The notes beneath the pieces are model-generated. The model had not been told where the DNA came from. It saw only the letters and a program-made list of their open reading frames with translations, and ran no database searches. Positions 1-7,615 of a stretch of DNA of 57,078 nucleotides are shown here, in pieces (the first letter of the stretch is position 1; every line of letters starts with the position of its first letter). Made by a program: the position numbers and the translations under genes. The stretch spans positions 1-57,078 of the forward strand of contig JAEWAX010000141.1 in assembly GCA_023391425.1 (NCBI GenBank), written 5' to 3'. The DNA comes from Bacillota bacterium (GTDB lineage: Bacteria > Bacillota > Clostridia > Acetivibrionales > DSM-1351).

Positions 1-1
1 C

Positions 2-97
2 TTAGAATCAGATGCAATAACCAGTTCTTTAATTTTACCTCATATTAATAAAAATTATGACATCAATTATTTGATAAAATGCTTTAAAATTGATTGA
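2..97 (+). CDS. possible C-terminal end of an upstream gene (partial)
   Basis: An open frame enters from the left edge of the window and runs 31 codons (LESDAITSSLIL... to ...KCFKID) to a TGA. It has no start inside the window. The composition is protein-like but too short to assign to a family. It could equally be chance open sequence in AT-rich DNA. Confidence 0.3.
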   Translation, partial: LESDAITSSLILPHINKNYDINYLIKCFKID

Positions 98-134
98 AAA
101 GTCCCCAAATTTTGATAGTTATATAAAAACACAA

Positions 135-163
135 TTGATAATATGACATACTGTTGTCATAAT
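135..163 (+). promoter_or_regulatory. sigma-A-like promoter with an overlapping palindrome
   Basis: TTGATA (135-140), a 17-base spacer and CATAAT (158-163) lie about 40 bases before the DUF3788 gene. The spacer contains ATGACA (143-148) and its inverted copy TGTCAT (155-160), so a dimeric repressor site may overlap the promoter. Seen by eye only. Confidence 0.4.
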
Positions 164-203
164 CAGAATTGTAAAATATATTTAATATACAAGTTAGGGA
201 GGG

Positions 204-632
204 ATGAAAATGAGTTTAAGCATATTTGAAGATAAGCTAAAAAAGCCAGAACATAAAGAAATTACTGAAGTCTTAGGAAGTACTGAGCACTTATGGAATA
301 ATATAATCGATTATATTGTTCCAAATTATACAGGTGCTTTAGAAGAATGGAAATATTATAGTAAATCATCTGGGTGGATGCTATTGATAAAGCATAAAAA
401 AAGAACTATACTTTATTTAATTCCACATAATGGTTTTTTCATAGTTTTATTTGTTTTTGGAGAAAAAGCTGTTAGGGATGCTTGCGAAAGTAATTTACCA
501 AATTATATAATAGAAAAAATTGAAAGTGCAAAACCATATGTAGAAGGAAGGTCGTTTCAGATTGAAGTCAGAAATGAACAAGATATAGAGTATATAAAAA
601 TGCTTATCGATATTAAAATGATTAATACATAA
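204..632 (+). CDS. DUF3788 family protein
   Basis: A 142-residue soluble protein of unknown function. The core EEWKYYSKSSGW followed by KKRTILYLIPHNGFF, FVFGEKAV and EGRSFQIEV matches my recollection of the DUF3788 family along its whole length. A strong AGGGAGG site lies a few bases before the ATG; a second ATG two codons on could also be used. It stands alone between a promoter-like sequence and an AraC gene. No catalytic residues can be named. Confidence 0.8.
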   Translation: MKMSLSIFEDKLKKPEHKEITEVLGSTEHLWNNIIDYIVPNYTGALEEWKYYSKSSGWMLLIKHKKRTILYLIPHNGFFIVLFVFGEKAVRDACESNLPNYIIEKIESAKPYVEGRSFQIEVRNEQDIEYIKMLIDIKMINT

Positions 633-714
633 TAAAAAAGAGTGGCTGTAAAACTAATTTTGTAATATTTTAGGCTAATGAGCAGTTATATGTTTTTGAA
701 AGGATTCTTTTTGG

Positions 715-1527
715 ATGAACGTATTAAAAACAACAAAATATAAGGTAAAGCATCCTACTTTAAGACCATTTATAAAATACTTCTGGGTGCTTGAAAGCGC
801 TGATAATGTAGATATAAATCATAAACTTTTACCTGTAGGTAATATCGACTTGGTTTTAAACTTATCATCCTCCATTCACTATATTTCAAATGAGAAAACT
901 GAATTAGTTCCAAATAGATTTCATTTCAATGGAATCAGGGAAAAGTATTGTATTATAAACCAAGCTGGCAAGCTTAATATTTGGGGTATCTCGTTTTTCC
1001 CGGCGGGTTTATATCCATTTGTCAAAATACCCATAAATGAGTTTACTGGAGCCACCATTGACTTAGATTTACTTGCTAATGAATTTGTTTTAGCTATTGA
1101 AGAGAAATTTAGTAAAGCTGACTCAATTTCACAAAAATTAGATATTTTAGAAGCAGAACTATTAAAATTAATTTGTGATAGTTATATTCCAACGAATGAA
1201 ATAAGTAATTTACTTAATTGTTATTTCACAAATATGGATGAAATGAATATTCAACTTTTTTGTGACCAATGCGGAATAAATCAACGAAAGCTGGAACGTA
1301 CATTTAATAAGTATGTTGGAATTAGCCCGAAAGCATTTCATAAACTTTCTAGATTCCAAAAAATATTTAATCAGATAATTAAGCATGACTATATAGATTT
1401 AACCTTTCAGGCATATCAAAGTAATTACTACGACCAAACACATTTTTTGAAAGACTTCAAATCTTTTACAGGGTGTTCTCCTACACAATTTCTAAACGAA
1501 AAAAAGGCTGTAAAACAAATTATCTGA
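715..1527 (+). CDS. AraC family transcriptional regulator
   Basis: A 270-residue regulator. The N-terminal half (about residues 8-110, beginning HPTLRPFIKYFWVLES) resembles the sensor domain (DUF6597 type) found on many AraC proteins. The C-terminal about 100 residues hold two helix-turn-helix units: CGINQRKLERTFNKYVGISP and then QSNYYDQTHFLKDFKSFTG followed by SPTQF, the classic AraC signature. A GAAAGGA site precedes the ATG. The next gene starts 84 bases downstream on the same strand and is a plausible target. The ligand is unknown. Confidence 0.85.
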   Translation: MNVLKTTKYKVKHPTLRPFIKYFWVLESADNVDINHKLLPVGNIDLVLNLSSSIHYISNEKTELVPNRFHFNGIREKYCIINQAGKLNIWGISFFPAGLYPFVKIPINEFTGATIDLDLLANEFVLAIEEKFSKADSISQKLDILEAELLKLICDSYIPTNEISNLLNCYFTNMDEMNIQLFCDQCGINQRKLERTFNKYVGISPKAFHKLSRFQKIFNQIIKHDYIDLTFQAYQSNYYDQTHFLKDFKSFTGCSPTQFLNEKKAVKQII

Positions 1528-1611
1528 TATGTCGCATTTTTACTATTGGTGGAAGAAAATTTATAATAAGATAACACTAACGATTATTAAATTTATTTCA
1601 CGGAGGTAATT

Positions 1612-1935
1612 ATGGATAAAAATATTGTTATTGAAATGGTAGAATTCAAAATTATATCGGGTGTTGAAGATGCAGAATTCATAAAAATTGTAGATTCACT
1701 TGAAACTAACTTTCATTCAAAACAAAAAGGTTTCATTAGTACAGAATTAACTAAAGGTAAAGAAAAGGGCTATTGGATGATGATACAGCATTGGGCGTGT
1801 ATGGAAGATGCTAAAGAAGTTATTAAAATGATGATGAAAACTCCAATTACTGAAGAGTTCCGTAAAGTCCTTGAACCAAGTAGTGTAAAAATGTCACTTT
1901 TGGAGCAAGTTAGAGTATGGGAAAAATGCATATGA
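1612..1935 (+). CDS. antibiotic-biosynthesis-monooxygenase-like small protein
   Basis: A 107-residue protein with the layout of a dimeric alpha/beta barrel (ABM-like): an opening strand IEMVEFKII, a helix with FIKIVDSLETNF, a central strand G(Y)WMMIQHW and a final helix. Such small proteins are heme- or quinone-related monooxygenases or simple ligand binders, and no diagnostic active-site residue is visible here. GGAGG lies 6 bases before the ATG. It follows an AraC regulator and is probably controlled by it (inference from position). Confidence 0.55.
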   Translation: MDKNIVIEMVEFKIISGVEDAEFIKIVDSLETNFHSKQKGFISTELTKGKEKGYWMMIQHWACMEDAKEVIKMMMKTPITEEFRKVLEPSSVKMSLLEQVRVWEKCI

Positions 1936-2065
1936 GAAAATTGAACTAGAAATCCAGAAGTCAATGGATATTGCTTATGTCTATACAAATAAGGTGATAA
2001 ATTTATGGGTTAAAGTAACTAGAATTGAGGAATAGCTAAGCATATTAATTACACATGGAAAATTC

Positions 2066-2126
2066 AATAAGACTAGAACCATGATGAAGAAACAAACACC
2101 ATCTGGACTCTAGTCTTATTCTTTTC
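2066..2126 (+). terminator. Rho-independent terminator-like hairpin
   Basis: A 12-base arm AATAAGACTAGA (2066-2077) pairs perfectly with TCTAGTCTTATT (2109-2120), followed by CTTTT. It sits between the monooxygenase-like gene and the oxidoreductase operon. Confidence 0.6.
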
Positions 2127-2150
2127 GAAAATCTTTTAAAAATCCAAATA

Positions 2151-2179
2151 TTTTCATACTACCTCTATTGTGCTATAAT
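2151..2179 (+). promoter_or_regulatory. extended -10 promoter of the oxidoreductase operon
   Basis: TGCTATAAT (2171-2179) is an extended -10 element. A weak -35 (TTTTCA, 2151-2156) lies 17 bases upstream of TATAAT. It is correctly placed for the three-gene operon that starts at 2267. Confidence 0.5.
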
Positions 2180-2266
2180 CAAATAATACTATTTGGTAAT
2201 AAAAATATAGAAAAGCTACATTTTAATGCAAATAAGTATAAGCATTTTGTTTTATGGAGGAAATTT

Positions 2267-3733
2267 ATGGCAGTTAATATTGATAATTCATTTGACATAA
2301 TAATAGTTGGTGCAGGAGCAGTAGGGTGCGCTGTGGCAAGAGAACTTTCTAGATACAACCTCAAAATAGCTGTGCTTGAGAAAGAAAGTGATGTAGCCTC
2401 GGCAACTAGCGGTAGAAATAGCGCCGTAGTACATGCTGGGTTTAATAATAAGCCAGGTAGTCTTATGGCAAGGCTTTGTGTTGAAGGCAATGAAGGCTTT
2501 GAAAAGATATGCACCGACTTGGATGTGCCTTATAAAAAAACGGGAAAGCTTATTGTAGCTTTTGATGAGAGTGATTTTGCTGGTATTGATAAATTGATAG
2601 AAAATGGAAAAAAGAACGGTGTTAAGGGACTAAAATTTGTTGATGCTGATTTAGTTAAAAGTTTAGAGCCACATGTTGGCGGGATAGGCGCTATGCTATC
2701 ACCAAATACCGCGATAACAAATCCATTTATATATACAGTTGCTCTTGCTGAGAATGCTGCTGCAAATGGTGCTAAGTTTTACTTTGAAACAGAAGTTAAA
2801 GGGATATCTAAGAAGGACAAACTGTTTAAAGTAAAAGCTGGCAATACTTATTTCTACAGCAGATATTTAGTTAACAGTGCAGGGCTTTATTCTGATAAGA
2901 TTTCATCTATGGCAGGTGAAAAAGGCTATAAGATATATCCTTGTAGAGGAGAATATTTTATTCTTGACAAGCGCACCAGCCAGTATTTAAATACGCCTGT
3001 ATATCCAGTTCCAAGACCTGGTATTGGCGGACTTGGAGTACATTTAACTCCAACAATAGAGGGTAATATACTTATTGGTCCTAGTGCAGAATATATCAAA
3101 ACAAAAAATGATTATGGCTCAACAAAAAAAGTAATGGATCAGTTATTCAAAGAAGCAAAAGAGCTGCTTCCGCCGCTTAGTATGAGGCATATTATTAGAA
3201 GCTATACAGGTATCAGATCAAAAATAGTTGGGCCAAAGACAGGTGGTTTTGGAGATTTTATTGTTGAAGAATCAAAGGTAGTTCCAGGACTAATTAATCT
3301 CATTGGTATAGAATCACCTGGACTTACATCCTCAGTTCCTATAAGCAGAATGGTAAGAGATATCATTGCAAATAAAGAAGATATTATTGAGAAAAGAGAT
3401 TTTATATTGACAAGAAAAGGGATAGTTCAGTTTAGAGAGCTAACCATTGATCAAAAGGAAGAACTAATAAGACAATACCCTGAATATGGAGAGATAGTCT
3501 GCAGATGTGAGGGGATTACCAAAAAGGAAATCCTGGACGCAATAAATAATCCACTTGGAGTAACTACACTTGCGGGCATCAAATATCGTGCAAGGCCAAT
3601 GATGGGGAGATGCCAGGGTGGTTATTGTCTTACTAGAATAGTAGAAATTTTAAAGAATGAAAAGGGCTTAGCACCGGAGCAAATAACAATGCGCGGTAGA
3701 GATTCAAAGCTTTTCATTGGAAAAGTAAAGTGA
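2267..3733 (+). CDS. GlpA-like FAD-dependent oxidoreductase with C-terminal BFD-like [2Fe-2S] domain
   Basis: A 488-residue flavoprotein. VGAGAVGCAVARELSRY near the N-terminus is the FAD-binding Rossmann loop. The DAO-type body is followed by a C-terminal module with CRCEG and GRCQGGYC, the cysteine pairs of a bacterioferritin-associated-ferredoxin-like [2Fe-2S] domain. This architecture is that of anaerobic glycerol-3-phosphate dehydrogenase subunit A and related clostridial enzymes. The substrate is probably glycerol-3-phosphate or another 2-hydroxyacid/alcohol, but no glpK or glpF is nearby to confirm it. The open frame extends to 2168, but TGGAGG just before the ATG at 2267 fixes the start. 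It is first in an operon with two partner genes. Confidence 0.8.
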   Translation: MAVNIDNSFDIIIVGAGAVGCAVARELSRYNLKIAVLEKESDVASATSGRNSAVVHAGFNNKPGSLMARLCVEGNEGFEKICTDLDVPYKKTGKLIVAFDESDFAGIDKLIENGKKNGVKGLKFVDADLVKSLEPHVGGIGAMLSPNTAITNPFIYTVALAENAAANGAKFYFETEVKGISKKDKLFKVKAGNTYFYSRYLVNSAGLYSDKISSMAGEKGYKIYPCRGEYFILDKRTSQYLNTPVYPVPRPGIGGLGVHLTPTIEGNILIGPSAEYIKTKNDYGSTKKVMDQLFKEAKELLPPLSMRHIIRSYTGIRSKIVGPKTGGFGDFIVEESKVVPGLINLIGIESPGLTSSVPISRMVRDIIANKEDIIEKRDFILTRKGIVQFRELTIDQKEELIRQYPEYGEIVCRCEGITKKEILDAINNPLGVTTLAGIKYRARPMMGRCQGGYCLTRIVEILKNEKGLAPEQITMRGRDSKLFIGKVK

Positions 3734-3830
3734 TTGTGAAACTAACAAAAATAGTTTAACTTTTAATATAAAGATTGCTTTCCAAAGTACTTTTAGGAAA
3801 GTTGAATAAATTAATTTTAGGGTGAAATAT

Positions 3831-5072
3831 ATGTTAATAAATAAAGAGATAATTATTATAGGTGCAGGGCCAGCGGGTTTGGCTGCTGCTATAGAAGCAA
3901 AAAAGAAGGGCGTAAATGACATCTTGGTTTTAGAAAGAGAGCCATATGCTGGAGGTATACTAAATCAATGTATTCACGATGGTTTTGGGCTTATAAAATT
4001 TAATGAGGCTTTAACTGGGCCAGAGTATGCTAAACGATTTATTGATGAGGCAAAGGCACTAAATATAGAGATTATTACAAATGTAATGGTTCAAGACATA
4101 AGTGAGGATAAAGTAGTTACTACTATTAGCCCTAGTGGAATGGTGAATTACAAAGCAACAGCTATAATACTTGCAATGGGTTGTCGTGAAAGAACAAGGG
4201 GTGCAATTTGTATTCCCGGAACACGCCCAGCAGGTGTTTTCACCGCAGGTGTTGCTCAGAATCTAGTAAATCTTAAGAATGTTATGGTGGGAAAAAACAT
4301 AGTAATCTTAGGTTCAGGTGATATTGGCCTAATTATGGCGAGACGATTAACTTTTGAGGGTGCAAACGTATTAGCAGTAGTAGAAAAATTACCCTACTCA
4401 AGTGGACTTCAGAGAAATATTACACAGTGCCTTGATGATTTTGATATACCATTATTATTAAGTCATACTGTAACAAAAATAGAAGGACATGAGAGAGTTA
4501 AGAGTGTTACAATCGCAAAGGTTGATGAACAAGGTAACCCAATACGAGGGACTTCTAAGAAATTTGAATGTGATACATTAATACTCTCAGTTGGATTAAT
4601 TCCCGAAAACGAGCTGTCATTAAATGCTGGAGTTTATATTGATGAGATAACAAGTGGGGCTAGAGTAGATGAAAACTTGCAAACTAGTGTACCAGGAATA
4701 TTCGCATGCGGAAATGTATTACAGGTTCACGATTTAGTAGACTATGTATCTGCAGAGGGCGAACTGGCTGCTAAATCAGCTATAGCATTTATAAAAGAGA
4801 ACAATGCATCTGCTTCAAATATATCTGTTAAGGCAGGTAATGGAATTAGGTATGTATTACCACAGAGAATTTCTCCTAATAAAGACATAACATTTTCTAT
4901 GAGGGTTGTGTTACCTAGTAAGAATAAAACAATTGTTTTTAAAGATGGGGATAGAGAATTAAAGAGAAAGACCTTCAAAGCACTTAATCCTGCAGAAATG
5001 ATACGGATAGACTTAAAAGCTCAGGAACTAAAGGATATTTTAAAGCTGGAGGTTTACATTGATGAAAAATAA
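3831..5072 (+). CDS. NAD(P)/FAD-dependent oxidoreductase, partner subunit
   Basis: A 413-residue pyridine-nucleotide-disulphide-like oxidoreductase. It has an N-terminal FAD loop (IIGAGPAGLAAAIEAKKKG), a conserved GGILNQCIHDGFG segment, and a second Rossmann fold for NAD(P) (VILGSGDIGLIMARRL). This family normally sits between a GlpA-like protein and a DUF1667 protein and is thought to pass electrons to or from pyridine nucleotide. The ATG at 3831 is preferred over the GTG at 3822 because AGGGTGA stands 5 bases before it. The 3' end overlaps the next gene by 11 bases, so translation is probably coupled. Confidence 0.8.
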   Translation: MLINKEIIIIGAGPAGLAAAIEAKKKGVNDILVLEREPYAGGILNQCIHDGFGLIKFNEALTGPEYAKRFIDEAKALNIEIITNVMVQDISEDKVVTTISPSGMVNYKATAIILAMGCRERTRGAICIPGTRPAGVFTAGVAQNLVNLKNVMVGKNIVILGSGDIGLIMARRLTFEGANVLAVVEKLPYSSGLQRNITQCLDDFDIPLLLSHTVTKIEGHERVKSVTIAKVDEQGNPIRGTSKKFECDTLILSVGLIPENELSLNAGVYIDEITSGARVDENLQTSVPGIFACGNVLQVHDLVDYVSAEGELAAKSAIAFIKENNASASNISVKAGNGIRYVLPQRISPNKDITFSMRVVLPSKNKTIVFKDGDRELKRKTFKALNPAEMIRIDLKAQELKDILKLEVYIDEK

Positions 5073-5442
5073 TAGAGAAATAGTATGTATAATTTGCCCC
5101 AATGGTTGCAGGATGAATGTGTCTGTAAATGAAGAAAACCAAGTAACTCAAGTTGAAAACGCGTTATGCGAAAGGGGTAAAACCTATGCTAGGGACGAAA
5201 TACAATACCCACAAAGGAGTCTTACATCAACTGTCAAGGTTAGTGGTGGAGAATTTCCACTTGTGAGCGTTCGAAGTGATAGGACAATGCCAAAAGAGAA
5301 AATTAAAGATGCTCTTATTGAATTGCGAAAGATTGAGCTTCAAGCTCCTATTAAATATCATCAAGTAATTGTATCTAATATACTTGGAACTGGCGCAAAT
5401 ATTATAACAACAAAACAGGTATTAGAGAAAGAGGAAGTATAG
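5062..5442 (+). CDS. DUF1667 domain protein, small Fe-S-type subunit
   Basis: A 126-residue protein with an N-terminal CIICPNGC motif and a further cysteine in ALCERGK, spacing that suggests a metal or Fe-S site. The rest (YPQRSLTSTVKVSGGEFPLVSV and following) is the DUF1667 body. Family members accompany the two preceding oxidoreductases as a third, probably electron-transferring, component. GGAGG at 5048-5052 suits the ATG at 5062; a TTG just upstream (5059) is an alternative. The gene overlaps its predecessor. Confidence 0.8.
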   Translation: MKNNREIVCIICPNGCRMNVSVNEENQVTQVENALCERGKTYARDEIQYPQRSLTSTVKVSGGEFPLVSVRSDRTMPKEKIKDALIELRKIELQAPIKYHQVIVSNILGTGANIITTKQVLEKEEV

Positions 5443-5508
5443 AAGAAGCTTAGAAGGAACTATCAGTAACATGCTACAAATTGATTGATTTTGGAGGATA
5501 GCACGACA

Positions 5509-5682
5509 ATGGAAAAGATAAATTGCCACAAGTGCAAGTACTACTATATTACATGGGATCCTCGAATGCCTTATGGTTGTAAGGCTTTTGGTTTTAAAAC
5601 TAGACAAATACCTTCCGTGGTAGTTTATCAATCCTCTGGAAAGTCGTGTCAAGGCTATGAGGAAAAAGTTCAGAAAACATAG
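5509..5682 (+). CDS. small cysteine-rich conserved protein
   Basis: A 57-residue protein beginning MEKINCHKCKYYYITWDPRM and containing GCKAFGF and GKSCQGYE. The four cysteines (CxxC, then two single) suggest a small zinc-binding fold. Short proteins like this are common in Clostridia and are sometimes labelled as uracil-DNA glycosylase-related, with no catalytic support here. The ATG at 5509 follows GGAGG at 5493-5497. It may belong to the upstream operon, separated by 66 bases. Confidence 0.6.
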   Translation: MEKINCHKCKYYYITWDPRMPYGCKAFGFKTRQIPSVVVYQSSGKSCQGYEEKVQKT

Positions 5683-5841
5683 CCAAGTCAAAAATTTTTT
5701 GCTTATAAGTTAGTTCTGATAAAAAAGAAACACAAAATGCCCAGTATGTGGTAAAATGTATATAGAAAGAAAGGGTTTTAATACTGCAAAGACTTGTTTT
5801 TGTGGAATACCTGTAAAAAACATTGAGGGGAGATTTTTTCT

Positions 5842-6282
5842 TTGGTTAATGCTGACAATTGTTTTTTGAAAGAAAAATTAAAGGAATGTGGTTACAAGTA
5901 TACTGGCCAAAGGGCAGCTATTTTGGATTCATTAATTCAGTGTACTGGGCAACATGTAGGAATAGAGGAACTATTTAATTTAGTCAGGATTAAACATCCA
6001 GAAATTGGCCTTGCAACGGTTTACAGGACTATGATTCTACTAGACAAGTTAGGTTTAGTGCACAAGCTTGATTTTAATGATGGGTTTAGCAGATATGAGC
6101 TGGTTAAGCCAAATGAAGACCATAGACATCATCATCTTATTTGTAACTCATGTGGATGTGTCACTGAGGTTGAGGAAGATTTGTTGGATTCACTTGAAGA
6201 ACAAATTTTAATAAAAAATGGTTTTATGGTAACAGATCATAGAGTACAATTCTATGGCTTATGCAATAAATGCAGAGACTAG
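5842..6282 (+). CDS. Fur family metal-dependent regulator
   Basis: A 146-residue regulator of the Fur/PerR/Zur family. The N-terminal winged helix includes YTGQRAAILDSL and GLATVYRTMILLDKLGLV. The C-terminal half has HRHHHLICNSCG with CNKC near the end, giving the two CxxC pairs of the structural zinc site and the histidine-rich metal-sensing region. The HHHLIC form and the DHRVQFYGLC ending look more Fur-like than PerR-like, but the metal cannot be settled by eye. The start is a TTG 11 bases after GAGGGG. It stands alone, with a strong terminator after it. Confidence 0.85.
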   Translation: MVNADNCFLKEKLKECGYKYTGQRAAILDSLIQCTGQHVGIEELFNLVRIKHPEIGLATVYRTMILLDKLGLVHKLDFNDGFSRYELVKPNEDHRHHHLICNSCGCVTEVEEDLLDSLEEQILIKNGFMVTDHRVQFYGLCNKCRD

Positions 6283-6318
6283 ATTTTTTGAAAGTAACCA
6301 TTGAAAATATTAGAATAA

Positions 6319-6366
6319 AAACAGGGGTAGTGTTAGGAGAAAAATATCTTATTACTACCCCTGTTT
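6319..6366 (+). terminator. Rho-independent terminator of the Fur-family gene
   Basis: A 13-base perfect stem: AAACAGGGGTAGT (6319-6331) with ACTACCCCTGTTT (6354-6366). Apart from the operator at 6602-6640, the rest of the 367-base gene-free stretch up to 6649 shows nothing I can name. Confidence 0.75.
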
Positions 6367-6601
6367 AATTGCAGTATTTGGTGCTAACTACAGGTTAATA
6401 CAAACTTTTTCGCATACTTTTAATGGTGAATAATATTACTAATTTATTCCAATTTGTATTCAACTAATGGGTATGTGAATTATTGGAGCTATAAACAAAA
6501 TATGAAATAACATTTAAATAGCCGCCTCGGTGGTGTTAACGCGAAACTAAATATCTATGCAAAATATTGTTATTATATTCTTGAATATTATAAAAATATA
6601 T

Positions 6602-6640
6602 CGTAATATAGATATATAACTTTTTATCTATATATTTACG
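6602..6640 (+). promoter_or_regulatory. palindromic operator of the sdpR-like gene
   Basis: CGTAATATAGATA (6602-6614) faces TATCTATATATTTACG (6625-6640), an imperfect inverted repeat ending one base before the ribosome site of the ArsR-type gene. ArsR repressors bind such AT-rich palindromes, so autoregulation is likely. Confidence 0.5.
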
Positions 6641-6649
6641 AGGTGAGCA

Positions 6650-6931
6650 TTGAATAAAATATTTAAGGCTTTGAGTGACACTACAAGAAGAGAAATTCTA
6701 AAACTACTGTCTAATGGAGATTTGTCTGCTAACGAGATTGTACAGCATTTTAATATGTCACAACCGTCCATATCAAAACACTTGGAAATTTTAAAACAAG
6801 CTGAACTTGTAACAGCGGAAAAAAAGGGGCAATTTATGATTTACTCAATAAATTTGACAGTACTGCAAAGTGTTCTAGGACAGTTTTTGCAAATGTTTGA
6901 TAACAAAAATGGAGAGGATACAAAAAAATGA
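6650..6931 (+). CDS. SdpR-like ArsR family repressor
   Basis: A 93-residue winged-helix repressor. KALSDTTRREILKLL and NMSQPSISKHLEILKQAEL are the hallmarks of the autorepressor (SdpR) branch of ArsR, and no metal-binding cysteines are present. The start is a TTG preceded by GAGGTGAG. The stop overlaps the start of the sdpI-like gene (ATGA), so the two are translationally coupled. In Bacillus the equivalent pair senses and protects against the SdpC toxin; no sdpC is in this window. Confidence 0.85.
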   Translation: MNKIFKALSDTTRREILKLLSNGDLSANEIVQHFNMSQPSISKHLEILKQAELVTAEKKGQFMIYSINLTVLQSVLGQFLQMFDNKNGEDTKK

Positions 6932-7536
6932 AAAAATCAGATTGGAATTTAATGCGCATTTTCTTTTTAGCAGTTACGATTGTTATTATAGGGATTGCAG
7001 TATTTGTACCAGATAATAATATTACAAATATCATTATACCTGTATTAGCAATTGTTGCTATGGTAATACTTGATAAACAGGCACCCAAGGTTGCCAAGCT
7101 ATCAAGTGATAACCCTAAAATTAAGACCATGAGAAATATTATTAGAATGTCTATATCAATAATGATACTGGTTGTATTATTTGTTGAACTAAAACCTTTG
7201 CAAGGTAATTTATCTAAAGAGACAAAAGATATATTAGAGGTGGGTGCGGTATCATTATTCATGATGGTATTCGGAAACATTGCACCTAAAATACCATTTA
7301 ATAGATATGCGGGGTTTAGGCTTCCTTGGACAGTCAGAGATGAGGATACATGGAAGCTGGCACATAAAATATTAGGTTATACTTCTTTCCCACTGGCAAT
7401 AATTCAATTTATTCTTATATTCTTTTTTAAAACTGAGACAATAGTTACAATTTGTATTGCATTATGGATTTTAATACCAGGTGCATATTCAGGGTGGTTT
7501 TATTATAATAAATTTAGAATTAAGAAGTATCAATAA
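6928..7536 (+). CDS. SdpI family membrane protein
   Basis: A 202-residue integral membrane protein with about six hydrophobic segments. The central stretch PFNRYAGFRLPWTVRDEDTW followed by HKILGY is the SdpI family signature. In Bacillus SdpI gives immunity to the SdpC peptide and also captures the SdpR repressor at the membrane. The coupled sdpR-like gene upstream supports the same signalling pair here. It may serve as immunity against foreign peptide toxins rather than a self-made one. Confidence 0.85.
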   Translation: MKKSDWNLMRIFFLAVTIVIIGIAVFVPDNNITNIIIPVLAIVAMVILDKQAPKVAKLSSDNPKIKTMRNIIRMSISIMILVVLFVELKPLQGNLSKETKDILEVGAVSLFMMVFGNIAPKIPFNRYAGFRLPWTVRDEDTWKLAHKILGYTSFPLAIIQFILIFFFKTETIVTICIALWILIPGAYSGWFYYNKFRIKKYQ

Positions 7537-7615
7537 GATAAATAATATAAACACTAATAAACACTAATAAACACGTAGCTTATTTACACTAACAACTATT
7601 GAAGCGGAGACAATA

